Source of the DNA: Candidatus Sulfuricurvum sp. RIFRC-1
Lineage (GTDB): Bacteria > Campylobacterota > Campylobacteria > Campylobacterales > Sulfurimonadaceae
Reading direction: 5' to 3'
Assembly (NCBI RefSeq): GCF_000310245.1
Contig: NC_020505.1
Location: 1,212,001-1,276,000, forward strand
DNA: 64,000 nt
Shown: in pieces, positions 26,869 through 37,119 of the stretch
Layout of the letters: the number at the start of each line of letters is the position of its first letter
How positions within the stretch are numbered: position 1 is the first letter of the stretch
Notes under the pieces: generated by a model
Databases searched by the model: none
Seen by the model: the letters and a program-made list of their open reading frames with translations, nothing else
What the model was told of the DNA's origin: nothing
Position numbers and translations under genes: made by a program

Positions 26869-29800
26869 TCTTTTTGGTTTATTTTTTACTTTTTTTCTAG
26901 GCTTTTTCACGTTTATCGCTTTGCTTGAAGGTATTAATTGTGATCGTTTGAGCTTTAATGGACTCAAAATCGAGAAATTATATCTCAAATGGGAAAATGG
27001 GCTCCTGATTCGTGCTTCAAAAGTTGATCTGAGCGCGTTTAAACGTGACAATCTTCCTCTTACCCTAAAGCCATTGGGAAAACTTCCTCCCCTTATTCGG
27101 CATACTCAGCGCTGGGTAAAGCAAATCGATATTGATACTATTCAATATGAGTCCATTCGCCTCTCTTTGCACTACCGTGAAAACTCCCTCGGCAAAATTA
27201 CGTTATATGATGAAAATGGTTCTTACAACGGCACTTTTTCCCTCAATGAAAATCTCTTTAAACTATCATTGCCCCATGCCAGACTCAACGGTGCGCTCAT
27301 TAGCGGAAATTTAACGGTAGAACTCCCGCAACAACGGTTACATACTAATATAAGCCTAAACCTTCCCCAAACTCCTCCCCTCATTATCAAAGCATCCGGA
27401 GATACCGATTCGTTGATGTTTGCCCTTCATACCGATGAGCCGCTGCGCAGCGTTCAACCGATCATCGATTTTTTAGATGTTGATCCTGAAGTTCAACCGT
27501 GGATAACTCACTATGCCAAAGCTTCGTTAATCACTCTTGAACGCTTTGAAGGTAAATTTCATTACGATAAACCCGAAGAACTTATCAAGGGGCTGCAAGC
27601 CAAAGCGACTATTTTCAATGGAGAATACACCTTTGCACAAGGTTTCGAACCTATCAAATCTCCCCGTATCGATTTGTACTACCGCGTAGGCAAACTTCAC
27701 ATTCTTCCAAAAAGCGGGACTTTTTATGCTCTCCCAACCGAAAACAGCAGTGTAATTCTTGACTTTACGACCCCTCACACTATGCTGGATGCTCAAATAC
27801 GGACGGCGCATGCCAAACTCAATGTTCCGATCACAAATCTTTTAAATTTTTATGACATTCACCTGCCGATTCAGCAAAGTTCGGGAGAATGTGATGTGGA
27901 TCTGAATCTCTCTATCAATCTGCATAGCCTGGATACTGTTGTAAAAGGGATCTTTCGACCTACCGCTTCGGAATTACTTTTGGACCAGATACCGCTAAAA
28001 ACGCAAGGGGGAGTTGTCAATGTCAATCGAAACAAGGTTACATTCGACAATTTTACGGCCCATTACGGTGAAGATGTCGCTCACGCACGGGTAAAAGGGG
28101 AATATGACGCTTCCAGCGAAGAAGGGTCGGTATCGATTGATGCCTATGATATCGTACCCTTAGGGAACAAAAAACAGCTGAGTTTATGGGATTCCCGTGA
28201 ACCTTTGCGTGTTAAATACATCATTGCTCCCAAAGGAGATTCTCTCAGCATCATGCCATCACGCTGGAACGTACTGGGAGAGAAACTCGACATTGAAGCC
28301 TTTCGTGCCCCATTCGACTATCGCAATGCGACAAGTTCTCTCCAATCTGTCCCTTTCAGCCTCTCAAATACTATTCATGGAAAAATCAACGGGTATTTTA
28401 ACGGATCGAAAAAGCAAACGGATATACAGATTGAACTCAATGATTTTAAATTGGGAGAGATACAGCTCACGCATGCCCCTTTTAACATCGATATCCATTA
28501 CGATCACAACCATTCAACGCTCCGCTCTTCACACGCCTCGGCATGGAGTATCCATCAACTCCCACTACTCTTATCCCCATTCCATGCGAGTATGGATGGG
28601 AATGAGATTGCATTTGAGCAAATTGAAGCCGTCTTAGGTGATTTACTGAAAGGAAAGTTCACCGGTCACTTATCGCTCGATACGCTCAAAGGGTCCATTC
28701 GAATCAACGATATGATTCCGCTCAGTCCTAAAATATCCCCTCTCGTTGACGCACAAGAATCCCTTCAACTCTCACTCGATGCCTCCGGTGAAGAGATAAT
28801 TTTAGACTCTGATGCTCTTAAAGCCCATTTTTCGACCATCCCAAATGGGTGGAAAATTACACTGGATGATATAGCCTTGCTCTCGATGCGCTCCCCTATT
28901 CTGCGTCAATATCATGTTGAAAAGGGAAATCTTAACCTTTTTTATACTCCTGAAAACTCGCAATATACCTTTAACGGTACGATCGAATACCCTTATTCAC
29001 TGATGATGATTAATGATAAGGCCGTATCCAAGTATCACTTTAGCGGTCTCTATCAAGACGGACGGACGAGTATTCGGGTTAATGATCGTCTAATCATCAA
29101 TCGGCGCGATGATCAAATCGATGTTCAGGCTAAAAACATCGGTATCAATGTCCCGCAGCTGTTTTCTTTTCTTATCGCCAATCAACCGAATCAAGAGTCT
29201 TCATCCAAGGGAGATTCTCAAACGCCCCCGATTCGCATTCACACCTCCAATACCTACCTCTATCTGATGAAAGGACGTAAAATTGTCGCTGATCGAATGG
29301 AAGCCACATTAAACAATGATGATTTGGATGCTTCGCTCTACCACATGGGTGGAAGCGCCGCGCTTAAAATACGCAACGGCCTCTTTTATATTGACGGAAA
29401 CGGATTCAACGATAAATTTATGGAGCATCTCTTTGCCCTCAGTGATTTTAGCGGAGGGAAATTCTCCTTTCAGGCTAAAGGAGAAGCCGACGCATTTGAA
29501 GGGGTTATGCGGGTTGAAAATACGATTTTAAAAGATTATAAGGTACTCAACAATGTCCTCGCCTTTGTCAATACCGTCCCCTCATTAGCGACCTTTTCAC
29601 TCCCAAGCTACAACAGACAAGGACTTCCGGTCAAAGAGGGATATGCCCATTTTGCCTATAATAAAGGTATTGTGAATGTCGATAATTTCACCCTGAACTC
29701 TCCTGAGATGAATATTCTCGGTGAAGGGCGTGCTGATCTGAATGCCCAAATACTCAATGGTACGCTGACCCTTAAAACCGATCTGGGTTCCGTTCTGGGA

Positions 29801-29998
29801 AAAGTGCCGATGGTGGGGTATATCCTCTTCGGGGAGGACGGTTCTCTTTCCACAACCCTCACCCTCAGCGGAAAACTCGATGATCCTAAAGTCGAAACGG
29901 CGATTGCCAAAGAGATTGCCACGGCTCCGTTTAATATTCTCAAACGGACGGTTGTGTATCCGTTTTTGTGGATGATGGATGATAAGAAGAAAAAGTAA
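26819..29998 (+). CDS. Large AsmA-like/YhdP-type envelope protein
   Basis: 1059 residues with one N-terminal signal anchor (about 16-38) and a long repetitive beta-rich periplasmic part, ending in an AsmA-like C-terminal region (LNGTLTLKTDLGSVLGKVP, then GEDGSLSTTLTLSGKLDDPKV). Proteins of the AsmA/TamB/YhdP group are thought to bridge the two membranes and carry phospholipids. The ATG at 26819 has an AGGTAGG ribosome-binding site and lies inside the 5' end of mltG on the other strand. Family assignment is by overall pattern. Confidence 0.8.
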   Translation: MKETIITNIIPKTHRYILFGLFFTFFLGFFTFIALLEGINCDRLSFNGLKIEKLYLKWENGLLIRASKVDLSAFKRDNLPLTLKPLGKLPPLIRHTQRWVKQIDIDTIQYESIRLSLHYRENSLGKITLYDENGSYNGTFSLNENLFKLSLPHARLNGALISGNLTVELPQQRLHTNISLNLPQTPPLIIKASGDTDSLMFALHTDEPLRSVQPIIDFLDVDPEVQPWITHYAKASLITLERFEGKFHYDKPEELIKGLQAKATIFNGEYTFAQGFEPIKSPRIDLYYRVGKLHILPKSGTFYALPTENSSVILDFTTPHTMLDAQIRTAHAKLNVPITNLLNFYDIHLPIQQSSGECDVDLNLSINLHSLDTVVKGIFRPTASELLLDQIPLKTQGGVVNVNRNKVTFDNFTAHYGEDVAHARVKGEYDASSEEGSVSIDAYDIVPLGNKKQLSLWDSREPLRVKYIIAPKGDSLSIMPSRWNVLGEKLDIEAFRAPFDYRNATSSLQSVPFSLSNTIHGKINGYFNGSKKQTDIQIELNDFKLGEIQLTHAPFNIDIHYDHNHSTLRSSHASAWSIHQLPLLLSPFHASMDGNEIAFEQIEAVLGDLLKGKFTGHLSLDTLKGSIRINDMIPLSPKISPLVDAQESLQLSLDASGEEIILDSDALKAHFSTIPNGWKITLDDIALLSMRSPILRQYHVEKGNLNLFYTPENSQYTFNGTIEYPYSLMMINDKAVSKYHFSGLYQDGRTSIRVNDRLIINRRDDQIDVQAKNIGINVPQLFSFLIANQPNQESSSKGDSQTPPIRIHTSNTYLYLMKGRKIVADRMEATLNNDDLDASLYHMGGSAALKIRNGLFYIDGNGFNDKFMEHLFALSDFSGGKFSFQAKGEADAFEGVMRVENTILKDYKVLNNVLAFVNTVPSLATFSLPSYNRQGLPVKEGYAHFAYNKGIVNVDNFTLNSPEMNILGEGRADLNAQILNGTLTLKTDLGSVLGKVPMVGYILFGEDGSLSTTLTLSGKLDDPKVETAIAKEIATAPFNILKRTVVYPFLWMMDDKKKK

Positions 29999-30007
29999 TT
30001 TCCAATA

Positions 30008-31273
30008 TTACAATTCCCCTCCTCCACGAACAATATCCATCCCGTATTTATCCCTCACTTTGGTCAAAGCATCGGTCAGATTGCGCATTTTAGTATCCGT
30101 TTGGATTTCAAGCAGATCAAAACTTTTCGGATCATGATGGATAAATTTGGTAGCACTCATAGCGATATAGCGGACACTGATATGGGGATAGATATCAAGC
30201 TCTTTAAATTTTTCGATCGTAAAAGTTTGAAGGAATGTTTCATTAAAAAGGCGATAAAGGGTAAATTGCTTTTTTGAATGCCCCCAATTCTCATACCCCA
30301 ATGAAAAAGCGTAGGTGGTAGGATTGACCCCCAGTTTCATAATCGTATGGCTCCAATGACGTACCAAGATATGGATGCGCCGATAGAGTTCCTCTCTCTC
30401 TTTTATGGGGTGATCCATCGATCGTGATATCCCTATCCCTTTTCGGGATCGGCTCGCTTGCACCGCTTCGTTATCACACCCTCTCATCCTCGCATACAGG
30501 TCCATGCCTCCCCTGCCCCATGATTGGATCAGGGTTTGCGATTTCCACGCATCACCGATGGTTTTAATGCCGTAGCGTTCCATTTTGAGCGAATACGCTT
30601 TTCCGACACCCGGAAATTCACCGATACCGATATCGCGAACAAACGGTTCAATCTCATCGCTATAAATGACACGAACCCCATAAGGTTTGGCGGCTGAGGT
30701 GGCAAGTTTTGCTATCCATTTGGAGCGGCTCGCTCCGATCGAGACCGGAAGTTTAAACTGCAACATTATCTGATGCTGGAGGTGTCGGATAAACTCGTAG
30801 GTATCCGCTTCATCAATCCACCCTCGCAAATCCCCGAACATCTCATCGATGCTGTATTGCTCCATCACCGGTACTACGGTAGAGAGGTACTCCATCAATT
30901 CATGGCTCATCGTATGATAGAGAAGATGGTTGGGAGGAAGGACAATGAGGTGAGGACAAAGTCTCAGTGCTTCGTGAACACTCATGGCCGTTTTGATACC
31001 GTAGCGACGAGCTTCATAGCTCGCCGTAGTGATAATGCCGCGTATCGTATCGCCGTCTCTAAAATAGTTACTGCTATCGTGCTCAGCATGAAACAGCGAG
31101 GGGACAAACGCCCCGGAATTGAGGGTCATCAGTTTTTTAGCGGGTACGGTTTTTTTGTCAAAAATAAAAGGATCGCCTCTCCCTCCGACCGCAACACATT
31201 TCCCCAGCAAAGAGGGGTTACGGACACGTTCACAAGAGGCGAAAAAACAGTCAAGATCTAAATGGATTATCAT
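30008..31273 (-). CDS. Y-family DNA polymerase (DinB-like)
   Basis: 421 residues with catalytic DLDCFFASCE at the start, YEARRYGIKTAM and the second carboxylate motif YSIDEMFGD, then a helix-hairpin-helix thumb (GIGEFPGVGKAY) and little-finger domain. Y-family polymerases copy past DNA lesions. A stretch of about 30 residues after the first motif (around 33-65) is longer than in E. coli DinB, as in some Campylobacterota relatives. The end is ten bases from the convergent AsmA-like gene. Confidence 0.88.
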   Translation of the reverse strand: MIIHLDLDCFFASCERVRNPSLLGKCVAVGGRGDPFIFDKKTVPAKKLMTLNSGAFVPSLFHAEHDSSNYFRDGDTIRGIITTASYEARRYGIKTAMSVHEALRLCPHLIVLPPNHLLYHTMSHELMEYLSTVVPVMEQYSIDEMFGDLRGWIDEADTYEFIRHLQHQIMLQFKLPVSIGASRSKWIAKLATSAAKPYGVRVIYSDEIEPFVRDIGIGEFPGVGKAYSLKMERYGIKTIGDAWKSQTLIQSWGRGGMDLYARMRGCDNEAVQASRSRKGIGISRSMDHPIKEREELYRRIHILVRHWSHTIMKLGVNPTTYAFSLGYENWGHSKKQFTLYRLFNETFLQTFTIEKFKELDIYPHISVRYIAMSATKFIHHDPKSFDLLEIQTDTKMRNLTDALTKVRDKYGMDIVRGGGEL

Positions 31274-31339
31274 ACATCGAAGAATATAACACCTTGAAAA
31301 ATAATTGCCAATTTATGTCTATATGAAATGAAATATATC

Positions 31340-33088
31340 TCAAACTTCCCAGTATTTTTTACTGACGAGAAGTTTTTTAATTTGCGGAGCAATCTGCGGG
31401 TCGCTTTCTCCGACGCTCCACAGTTTTTTGCTCATCTGACGTATTGCATCCTTAAAATCATCCTCAATCAGTGCTAAAACTGCCGTCGAAAAATATCCGC
31501 TTAAGCGCTCTTTTTCTGCCATAAAACGATACTCTTCAGCAACATGCTCAAGAGTATCCATCGCGTACAAAGGGGTTATTGCTCCGCTCTCCAATTTTAT
31601 CAAGAGCCATAATGCAATAAATTCTATGGAATAGCACTTTAGTATTTGTGTAGAAAAAGATTCAAACGTATCACAACCGCTTTGTTCATACTCATGGATA
31701 ATAAGATCTATCACCGATCGGATATGTTCCAGAGGAACCATCTCAAAGAGTTCTCGTCCGACACTGATCCCTGCGGAGTGTTCGGCACCGAGATAGATCC
31801 GTGCCCCTTTGTCCGTATTGCCGAAATTATTGGTACGCAGCCCGATGAGCCCGATATCGCAATGCTGGTGTCTGCCGCACCCTTTTGCGCATCCTGAAAT
31901 CCCTATTTGAATACGATGCTCACTGATTTTCTCCAAAGGGAGCAATTGCGCATCGTCTTTAATGTCCCAGAACGAGTAAGGGCAATATTGGCTCCCCGCA
32001 CACGCTACGATAGTTTGACTCTTTTTGAGATGTTCAAAAGGAGAGAATGGCTGAGATAATCCGAGAATATAAAGATTGTGATCCGTACTTAATCGTACCT
32101 CGGCAGAGTGTGTCTCGGCAAAATCCGCAATAGCCATCAACTCTTCGGCACTGATACGCCCGAAATTGCTCTCATAGCAAAATGCATAACTGCCGTCTTT
32201 AAGCCGCTGATATTTCGAAAAAAGCCCTTTTTCCAGAACCAAATCGCCCGCTTTTTGCCAAGATTGCTTGTACTCGTGTGCGACATATTCCACAAAAGCT
32301 TCCATTCCGATCTCTTCGAGGAGGTGAAACAGGCGTGTTCGCGTTCGGGTAAATCGCAATCCATGCTTGTTGAATGCTTCGATAAAGGCTTTGAAAAAAG
32401 ATACTACCTCATCGGGAAGCAAAAATATATCGGCACTGCGGGCGATCTCGGTATTTTTACCCCCCATATAGACATTAAACCCAAAAACACCCTCTCTCTT
32501 TGCCAATGCGAAATAGAGATCATTGGCAAAAAATGAGGTGACATTGGCACTGTTGCCCGAAATCCCTGTGGATATTCTACGCGGCAGCATACCGACAAGA
32601 CGGGGAGTTTTGAGAAAATATTCCTGCATTTGCATTATCAGAGGATAGGTCTCGATCACACTCATACACCCTCGTCCATCATACACATCACTCACAATGT
32701 TGCGTACGTTATCGCCGAAAGTTTGCCATGTTGTAATCCCGATTTCGTTGATCTGTTTATATATCTGCAATACATTCTCGCAAGTTAGCCCATGCAATTG
32801 CAGACCGGCACGCGCGGTCAAAATAATTTCAAGCTCATTGCGCTTAGCAATGTCGGCAATGGCTCGCAGTTGAGCGATGGTAATCCGCCCTGCAGTTATA
32901 CGTAAACGAAGGGTATACGCTTCCTCTTCGATAGGGGTGTTAAAAATACCGAAATCCTGTAAATAAAAGATGTCCCCTTCGCTGATACTGTTAAAGTCCA
33001 AAGTCTCTATTTGAGGATAATATTCGATAGGAGAGAGTGCAGCTTTATGGCGTTCACGTTTATTTAATTTTTTTTCCGTCATTTCCAT
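31340..33088 (-). CDS. Siroheme nitrite/sulfite reductase (NirA-like)
   Basis: 582 residues with two ferredoxin-like half domains and the siroheme/4Fe-4S Cys motifs (ACAGSQYCPYS and GCAKGCGRHQHC). Such enzymes reduce nitrite to ammonia or sulfite to sulfide by six electrons. Sequence alone does not decide the substrate. Its promoter carries an Fnr-type box identical in layout to that of nap, which favours nitrite. An AGGG sits before the ATG at 33088, with a 5' leader of about 146 bases. Confidence 0.82.
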   Translation of the reverse strand: MEMTEKKLNKRERHKAALSPIEYYPQIETLDFNSISEGDIFYLQDFGIFNTPIEEEAYTLRLRITAGRITIAQLRAIADIAKRNELEIILTARAGLQLHGLTCENVLQIYKQINEIGITTWQTFGDNVRNIVSDVYDGRGCMSVIETYPLIMQMQEYFLKTPRLVGMLPRRISTGISGNSANVTSFFANDLYFALAKREGVFGFNVYMGGKNTEIARSADIFLLPDEVVSFFKAFIEAFNKHGLRFTRTRTRLFHLLEEIGMEAFVEYVAHEYKQSWQKAGDLVLEKGLFSKYQRLKDGSYAFCYESNFGRISAEELMAIADFAETHSAEVRLSTDHNLYILGLSQPFSPFEHLKKSQTIVACAGSQYCPYSFWDIKDDAQLLPLEKISEHRIQIGISGCAKGCGRHQHCDIGLIGLRTNNFGNTDKGARIYLGAEHSAGISVGRELFEMVPLEHIRSVIDLIIHEYEQSGCDTFESFSTQILKCYSIEFIALWLLIKLESGAITPLYAMDTLEHVAEEYRFMAEKERLSGYFSTAVLALIEDDFKDAIRQMSKKLWSVGESDPQIAPQIKKLLVSKKYWEV

Positions 33089-33240
33089 ATTGTACCCTGA
33101 TGATTAGGTTGGTTTTTAATGTTTATGAGTTGAGTCAAACAGTACAGTGCTTTGAATCGAAGCTAGATGAAGGAGGTCATTTTTTTACCATACTGCTTGA
33201 ATCAACCCCTGATAGGGGAAGATTATTTTATGGTTCGATA

Positions 33241-33282
33241 ATTATAGAGGATTGTTAAATGAATTGCTTTGATATAGGTCAA
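33241..33282 (-). promoter_or_regulatory. Fnr-type promoter of the nitrite/sulfite reductase gene
   Basis: TTGATataGGTCAA (33269-33282) is centred 41.5 bases before the start predicted from a perfect minus-strand -10 TATAAT (33246-33241). The box overlaps the stop codon of the NIT-GGDEF-EAL gene. Confidence 0.7.
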
Positions 33283-35969
33283 ACGTCTGAGGATTCGTGT
33301 GAGTGTACAGACTGCATCTCATTCTTTGATACGGGTTTTGAAAACAAATACCCTTGATAATGAATACCGCCGATAGATTGGAGGATTGTATGTTGTTCAG
33401 CCAATTCAACTCCTTCGGCTACGATCTCCAGCCCAAGTACTTCCGCCATCGTAATGATTGCCCGAACCAGCGCAGAAGCATGCGGATCATTTTCCATATT
33501 TCGGATAAACGACTGATCGATTTTTAACTCATCGAAAGGAAAACTGTTCAGATAGGATAATGACGAATACCCGGTTCCGAAATCATCAAGCGAAAAGGTA
33601 AATCCATGCGATTTAAGATGATACATAATGTCCTGAATTTTTTCAATATCATTGATCAGCAATGATTCGGTCACTTCCAAACGAAGGAGTGAAGGCGGGA
33701 GTGCGTATCTATTTACATTATCTAATAATACACTCGTAAACGATTCGTCCAAAAATTGTTTCGGACTGATATTGATCGACAGCGTCCATTTTTTTCGTAT
33801 GGGATCATGACTCCACTCATGCAGTGTTCTGCACGCTTCGGCAATAATCCACTTACCTATTTCAGTGATAAAGCCGTTTTCTTCGACAATAGGGATAAAT
33901 TCGGTGGGGGAGACGATCCCTCTTTCCGGGTGAAACCATCGGATGAGTGCTTCTGCTCCGCTTATCTCATTTTGATGGTTGTATTGAAACTGGTAAAAGA
34001 GTTGAAACTGGTTCTCTTCCAGTGCATTAAAGAGTGTTTTTTCGCACTCTAATTTTTTCAACATTTTTTGCTGAAGTGCGGAATCGAAGAAACGGAAAGT
34101 ATGTTTTCCTGACTCTTTGGCACTATACATAGCCGTATCCGCCTGCGCTAAAATCTCATTCACGGTCTGTGTATAATTATCTAAAATAGCAATTCCGATG
34201 CTTCCGGTGACAAAGAAAAGCTCTTCGTGTATTTCGAACGGTTTTTGGAGAGAGAAGGATATTTTGCTGCCGATATCGGATGCGATTTTGAAAGCCTGCT
34301 CACGAGAAGGTCCTAAATCTTCAATCAAAATAACAAATTCATCCCCTCCTAAACGGGCTACAGTATCTTCAGCACGTATCGCTTCGAGGAGACGGTTTCC
34401 CGCTTCTTTCAGTAAGTCATCGCCTACCAAATGTCCTTTGGTATCGTTAACAATTTTAAAATTGTCCAAATCGATAAAAGCCACCATGCTGTAGGTTTTA
34501 TTTCTTTCATTTTTTACGAGCGCATGTTCCAAACGTTCAAACAGCAATCTGCGATTGGGGAGCTGCGTCAGCGGATCGTAAAAAGCCAATCGATTGATAC
34601 GCTCTTCGTTCTCTTTTTTAGCCGTTATATCGGAAAAAATTCCGACATAATGGGTAATGTTTCGATATTCGTCTCGAACGGCAGAGATACTTAGATATTC
34701 CGGATAAATTTCTCCGTTCTTACGGCGATTGTAGATTTCTCCGTTCCAAAACCCTTTGTTAATAAGTGAATCCCACATATCTTTATAAAACTGGCTATCG
34801 TTGAGTCCCGATTTTAAGAGTGCCGGTGTCAATCCTAAAACTTCCGATTCACTGTAGCCGCTGATCTTTTCAAAGGCAGGGTTCACCCGCATGATTTTTC
34901 CGTTTATATCGGCAACCAAAACTCCCTCATTGGAATCAAATACGACCGATGAGATTCGGAGCGTATTGATCATCGCAAACATTTGCTGGACTAAATAGAT
35001 AGCCCCCAAAAGCATAAAAAATCCGTAACCGAAAGAGCCGACTAAAAAAATTTCATGCTTTAAGAGCGTTTTTTTCTCTAATCGGGACAGATCTTCTTCA
35101 AGCAGCTGATCAAATCTTTCATGCAGGGTTTTTAACTGATCGATATTGACAGTCATATGGTTAAACCATTTAGTAGCCCCCATCGAAAAATCACCGCTGA
35201 GGACTTGTTCATATATACGATGAGAATCTTGAAATAATGTATGGGAAAAATAGCTATTGTATAAATTTCGTTCGTTATTGGACGCTTTATCAATGAATGA
35301 TTGTTTACAACTTTGATGGATAGCATGAACCGAAATTACTTTTTCATACATTCCCGGCTCAAATCGTTTGGCAGCAAAAATATTCGCAAGAGTTCCTCTC
35401 TCGATGGCTGCTTTTTCGGTACACTCCACCAGCAATGTATTGTCGTACAATCGCAATGCAATTTCACGAGTCGGTGCTAATTTGGCCGATAATGGGAGTA
35501 ATCCTAAAAAATTGGCATTCAGTTCGGTATAAAAATCGATCTCTTCGGACGCACTGATTTCAAGGTTGAAGACCCGTTCACGGATATCGCCCAGTTGCTT
35601 TTGTTTCTCAATTGACATTTGAATCGATTGATGGAAAGTAGCCGGTAAAGAATAGCGACTTAACGTTCTCACTCTCTGAAGGAGTGCTAAAAACTTTTTA
35701 TCACTGAGAAGCCGCTGTTTCTTCAACCTAGATTTAAACTCGATATCACCATTTGAGCCCAGATATGCGGCACTTAATCCCCGCTCTTTTTGAGATTCAT
35801 GGACAAAATCACCTATACTTTGTGAAAATTGAATCAATGCGCGTGTTTGAGAATAGGAGCGTTTCGTCTCTTGATACGCTATCCATTCAATTCCTAAAAT
35901 GTAAAAATTCCATATTCCGATGACAACTCCCAATGCGATTAAACCAATTCTGATATGAAATTTATTCAT
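33279..35969 (-). CDS. Nitrate/nitrite-sensing (NIT) PAS-GGDEF-EAL protein
   Basis: 896 residues: an N-terminal helix, a periplasmic NIT domain (about 35-310) with the hallmark QKERGLSAAYLG at 60-71 and EKAAIERGTLANIF, a second helix near 315-340, a PAS domain (about 345-465), GGDEF with intact RLGGDEF, and EAL with GAEALIRWF, LEVTES and DDFGTGYSSL. NIT domains bind nitrate or nitrite, so the protein likely tunes c-di-GMP to these ions. It lies between the nitrite reductase and moaA genes, in keeping with that role. The second Glu/Asp set needed for c-di-GMP hydrolysis appears present. Confidence 0.9.
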   Translation of the reverse strand: MNKFHIRIGLIALGVVIGIWNFYILGIEWIAYQETKRSYSQTRALIQFSQSIGDFVHESQKERGLSAAYLGSNGDIEFKSRLKKQRLLSDKKFLALLQRVRTLSRYSLPATFHQSIQMSIEKQKQLGDIRERVFNLEISASEEIDFYTELNANFLGLLPLSAKLAPTREIALRLYDNTLLVECTEKAAIERGTLANIFAAKRFEPGMYEKVISVHAIHQSCKQSFIDKASNNERNLYNSYFSHTLFQDSHRIYEQVLSGDFSMGATKWFNHMTVNIDQLKTLHERFDQLLEEDLSRLEKKTLLKHEIFLVGSFGYGFFMLLGAIYLVQQMFAMINTLRISSVVFDSNEGVLVADINGKIMRVNPAFEKISGYSESEVLGLTPALLKSGLNDSQFYKDMWDSLINKGFWNGEIYNRRKNGEIYPEYLSISAVRDEYRNITHYVGIFSDITAKKENEERINRLAFYDPLTQLPNRRLLFERLEHALVKNERNKTYSMVAFIDLDNFKIVNDTKGHLVGDDLLKEAGNRLLEAIRAEDTVARLGGDEFVILIEDLGPSREQAFKIASDIGSKISFSLQKPFEIHEELFFVTGSIGIAILDNYTQTVNEILAQADTAMYSAKESGKHTFRFFDSALQQKMLKKLECEKTLFNALEENQFQLFYQFQYNHQNEISGAEALIRWFHPERGIVSPTEFIPIVEENGFITEIGKWIIAEACRTLHEWSHDPIRKKWTLSINISPKQFLDESFTSVLLDNVNRYALPPSLLRLEVTESLLINDIEKIQDIMYHLKSHGFTFSLDDFGTGYSSLSYLNSFPFDELKIDQSFIRNMENDPHASALVRAIITMAEVLGLEIVAEGVELAEQHTILQSIGGIHYQGYLFSKPVSKNEMQSVHSHESSDV

Positions 35970-36002
35970 TATTTTTCCCTTCCACTCAATCGCTTGATTA
36001 AG

Positions 36003-36968
36003 TTATCCTCCGGTACGGTAAAAGGCACGTGAAGAGACTTCTACATTTTCAGTACCCCAAAAATTCTTTTCGGGTTTGTTAAACACCACATCCGATAGGA
36101 TTTCGGTCGCTTTTTTAGTATTTCCGTCCCGTATCGCCTCTTTAATACTTTTCGCCCCCTCAAAGTACAAACATCCGATTAAATCGCCCTCAGCGCTCAG
36201 CCGTAGGCGATCACACGTCGCACAAAAATCATGTCGATGCGGCTCGATCGTTCCAAAACGATATCCATCAAGCGTTTCATACAGATCTGCCGGTCCGTTC
36301 ACCTCTTTGTTAATCGGGATAAAAGGATAGGATTTGCCTAATGTATCGATAATTTCATCACTTCGAAGTCCTTTAAGCGCATTGCTTGCATGGGAGTTTT
36401 CCATGTATTCAATATATCGGATTTGTGCCCCCATCTCTTTTGCGTACGCAAATAAAGGGACAATTTCGTGGTCATTGATTCCCCGTAAAATCACGCTGTT
36501 AATCTTTACCGACAATCCCGCATCTACTGCCGCTCGGATACCCTCTTTCACCTGTTCCAATACATCTTTTTGAACGATATAATGGAGCGTTTCGCGTTCA
36601 AGTGAATCAAGAGAGATATTGACCCGTTTAAGTCCCGCAATTTTCAGTTTTTGAGCCAGCGCCGGCAATAAAAACCCGTTCGTTGTGAGTCCGATATCGA
36701 CTTCGGGAGCATACGTATGAATCATCGCGATCAATTCATCGAGGTTTTCGCGCGTTGTCGGTTCTCCGCCGGTCAGTCGGATTTTTCGGATACCGTTGTC
36801 AATACCGATTTTAATAAAGGCAAAAAGCTCTTCATAGCTCAGCAGGTTCTCTTTAGGAACCCAGCTGAACGGTTTTTCGGCCATACAGTAACGACATCGA
36901 AAATTGCACCGTTCGGTAACGGATACCCGTAAATACGTTACTTCTCTACCAAAAGAATCTTGCAGCAT
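36003..36968 (-). CDS. moaA: GTP 3',8-cyclase MoaA
   Basis: 321 residues. Radical-SAM Cys21, Cys25 and Cys28 (CNFRCRYC) and the C-terminal second cluster (FCATCDRLRL, then GCLYF) are complete. It starts molybdenum-cofactor synthesis, needed by NapA. AAAGGGTG precedes the ATG. It is divergent from the Crp/Fnr gene; an Fnr-type box lies between. Confidence 0.95.
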   Translation of the reverse strand: MLQDSFGREVTYLRVSVTERCNFRCRYCMAEKPFSWVPKENLLSYEELFAFIKIGIDNGIRKIRLTGGEPTTRENLDELIAMIHTYAPEVDIGLTTNGFLLPALAQKLKIAGLKRVNISLDSLERETLHYIVQKDVLEQVKEGIRAAVDAGLSVKINSVILRGINDHEIVPLFAYAKEMGAQIRYIEYMENSHASNALKGLRSDEIIDTLGKSYPFIPINKEVNGPADLYETLDGYRFGTIEPHRHDFCATCDRLRLSAEGDLIGCLYFEGAKSIKEAIRDGNTKKATEILSDVVFNKPEKNFWGTENVEVSSRAFYRTGG

Positions 36969-37015
36969 GGTGTCACCCTTTATATTTCATTATGCCATTA
37001 GCGTTTGTAATGTTG

Positions 37016-37058
37016 ATAATATCCTAGTGCCGTACCAAAATTACTTGATACAAATCAA
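37016..37058 (-). promoter_or_regulatory. Fnr-type box with a possible leftward promoter for moaA
   Basis: The box TTGATacaaATCAA at 37045-37058 also sits 42.5 bases before the start predicted from TATTAT (37021-37016) on the minus strand, so the same site could serve moaA. Confidence 0.5.
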
Positions 37059-37086
37059 GATATTACCCGTGTATGTGTGTTACTAT
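37045..37086 (+). promoter_or_regulatory. Fnr-type promoter of the Crp/Fnr gene
   Basis: TTGATacaaATCAA is a perfect Fnr consensus. Its centre is 41.5 bases before the start predicted from TACTAT at 37081-37086. Suggests autoregulation or control by a second Fnr. Confidence 0.6.
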
Positions 37087-37119
37087 TGATAATCTAACTA
37101 TAAAAAAAGGCAATACAGA

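Noticed and set aside
25945-27051. Long form of MltG starting at 27051
   Set aside because: The extra 61 residues overlap the divergent gene by over 230 bases and do not look like a normal N-terminus.
30008-31273. Polymerase as UmuC or ImuB of an SOS cassette
   Set aside because: No umuD, imuA or LexA-like box is seen nearby, and both catalytic motifs are complete as in DinB.
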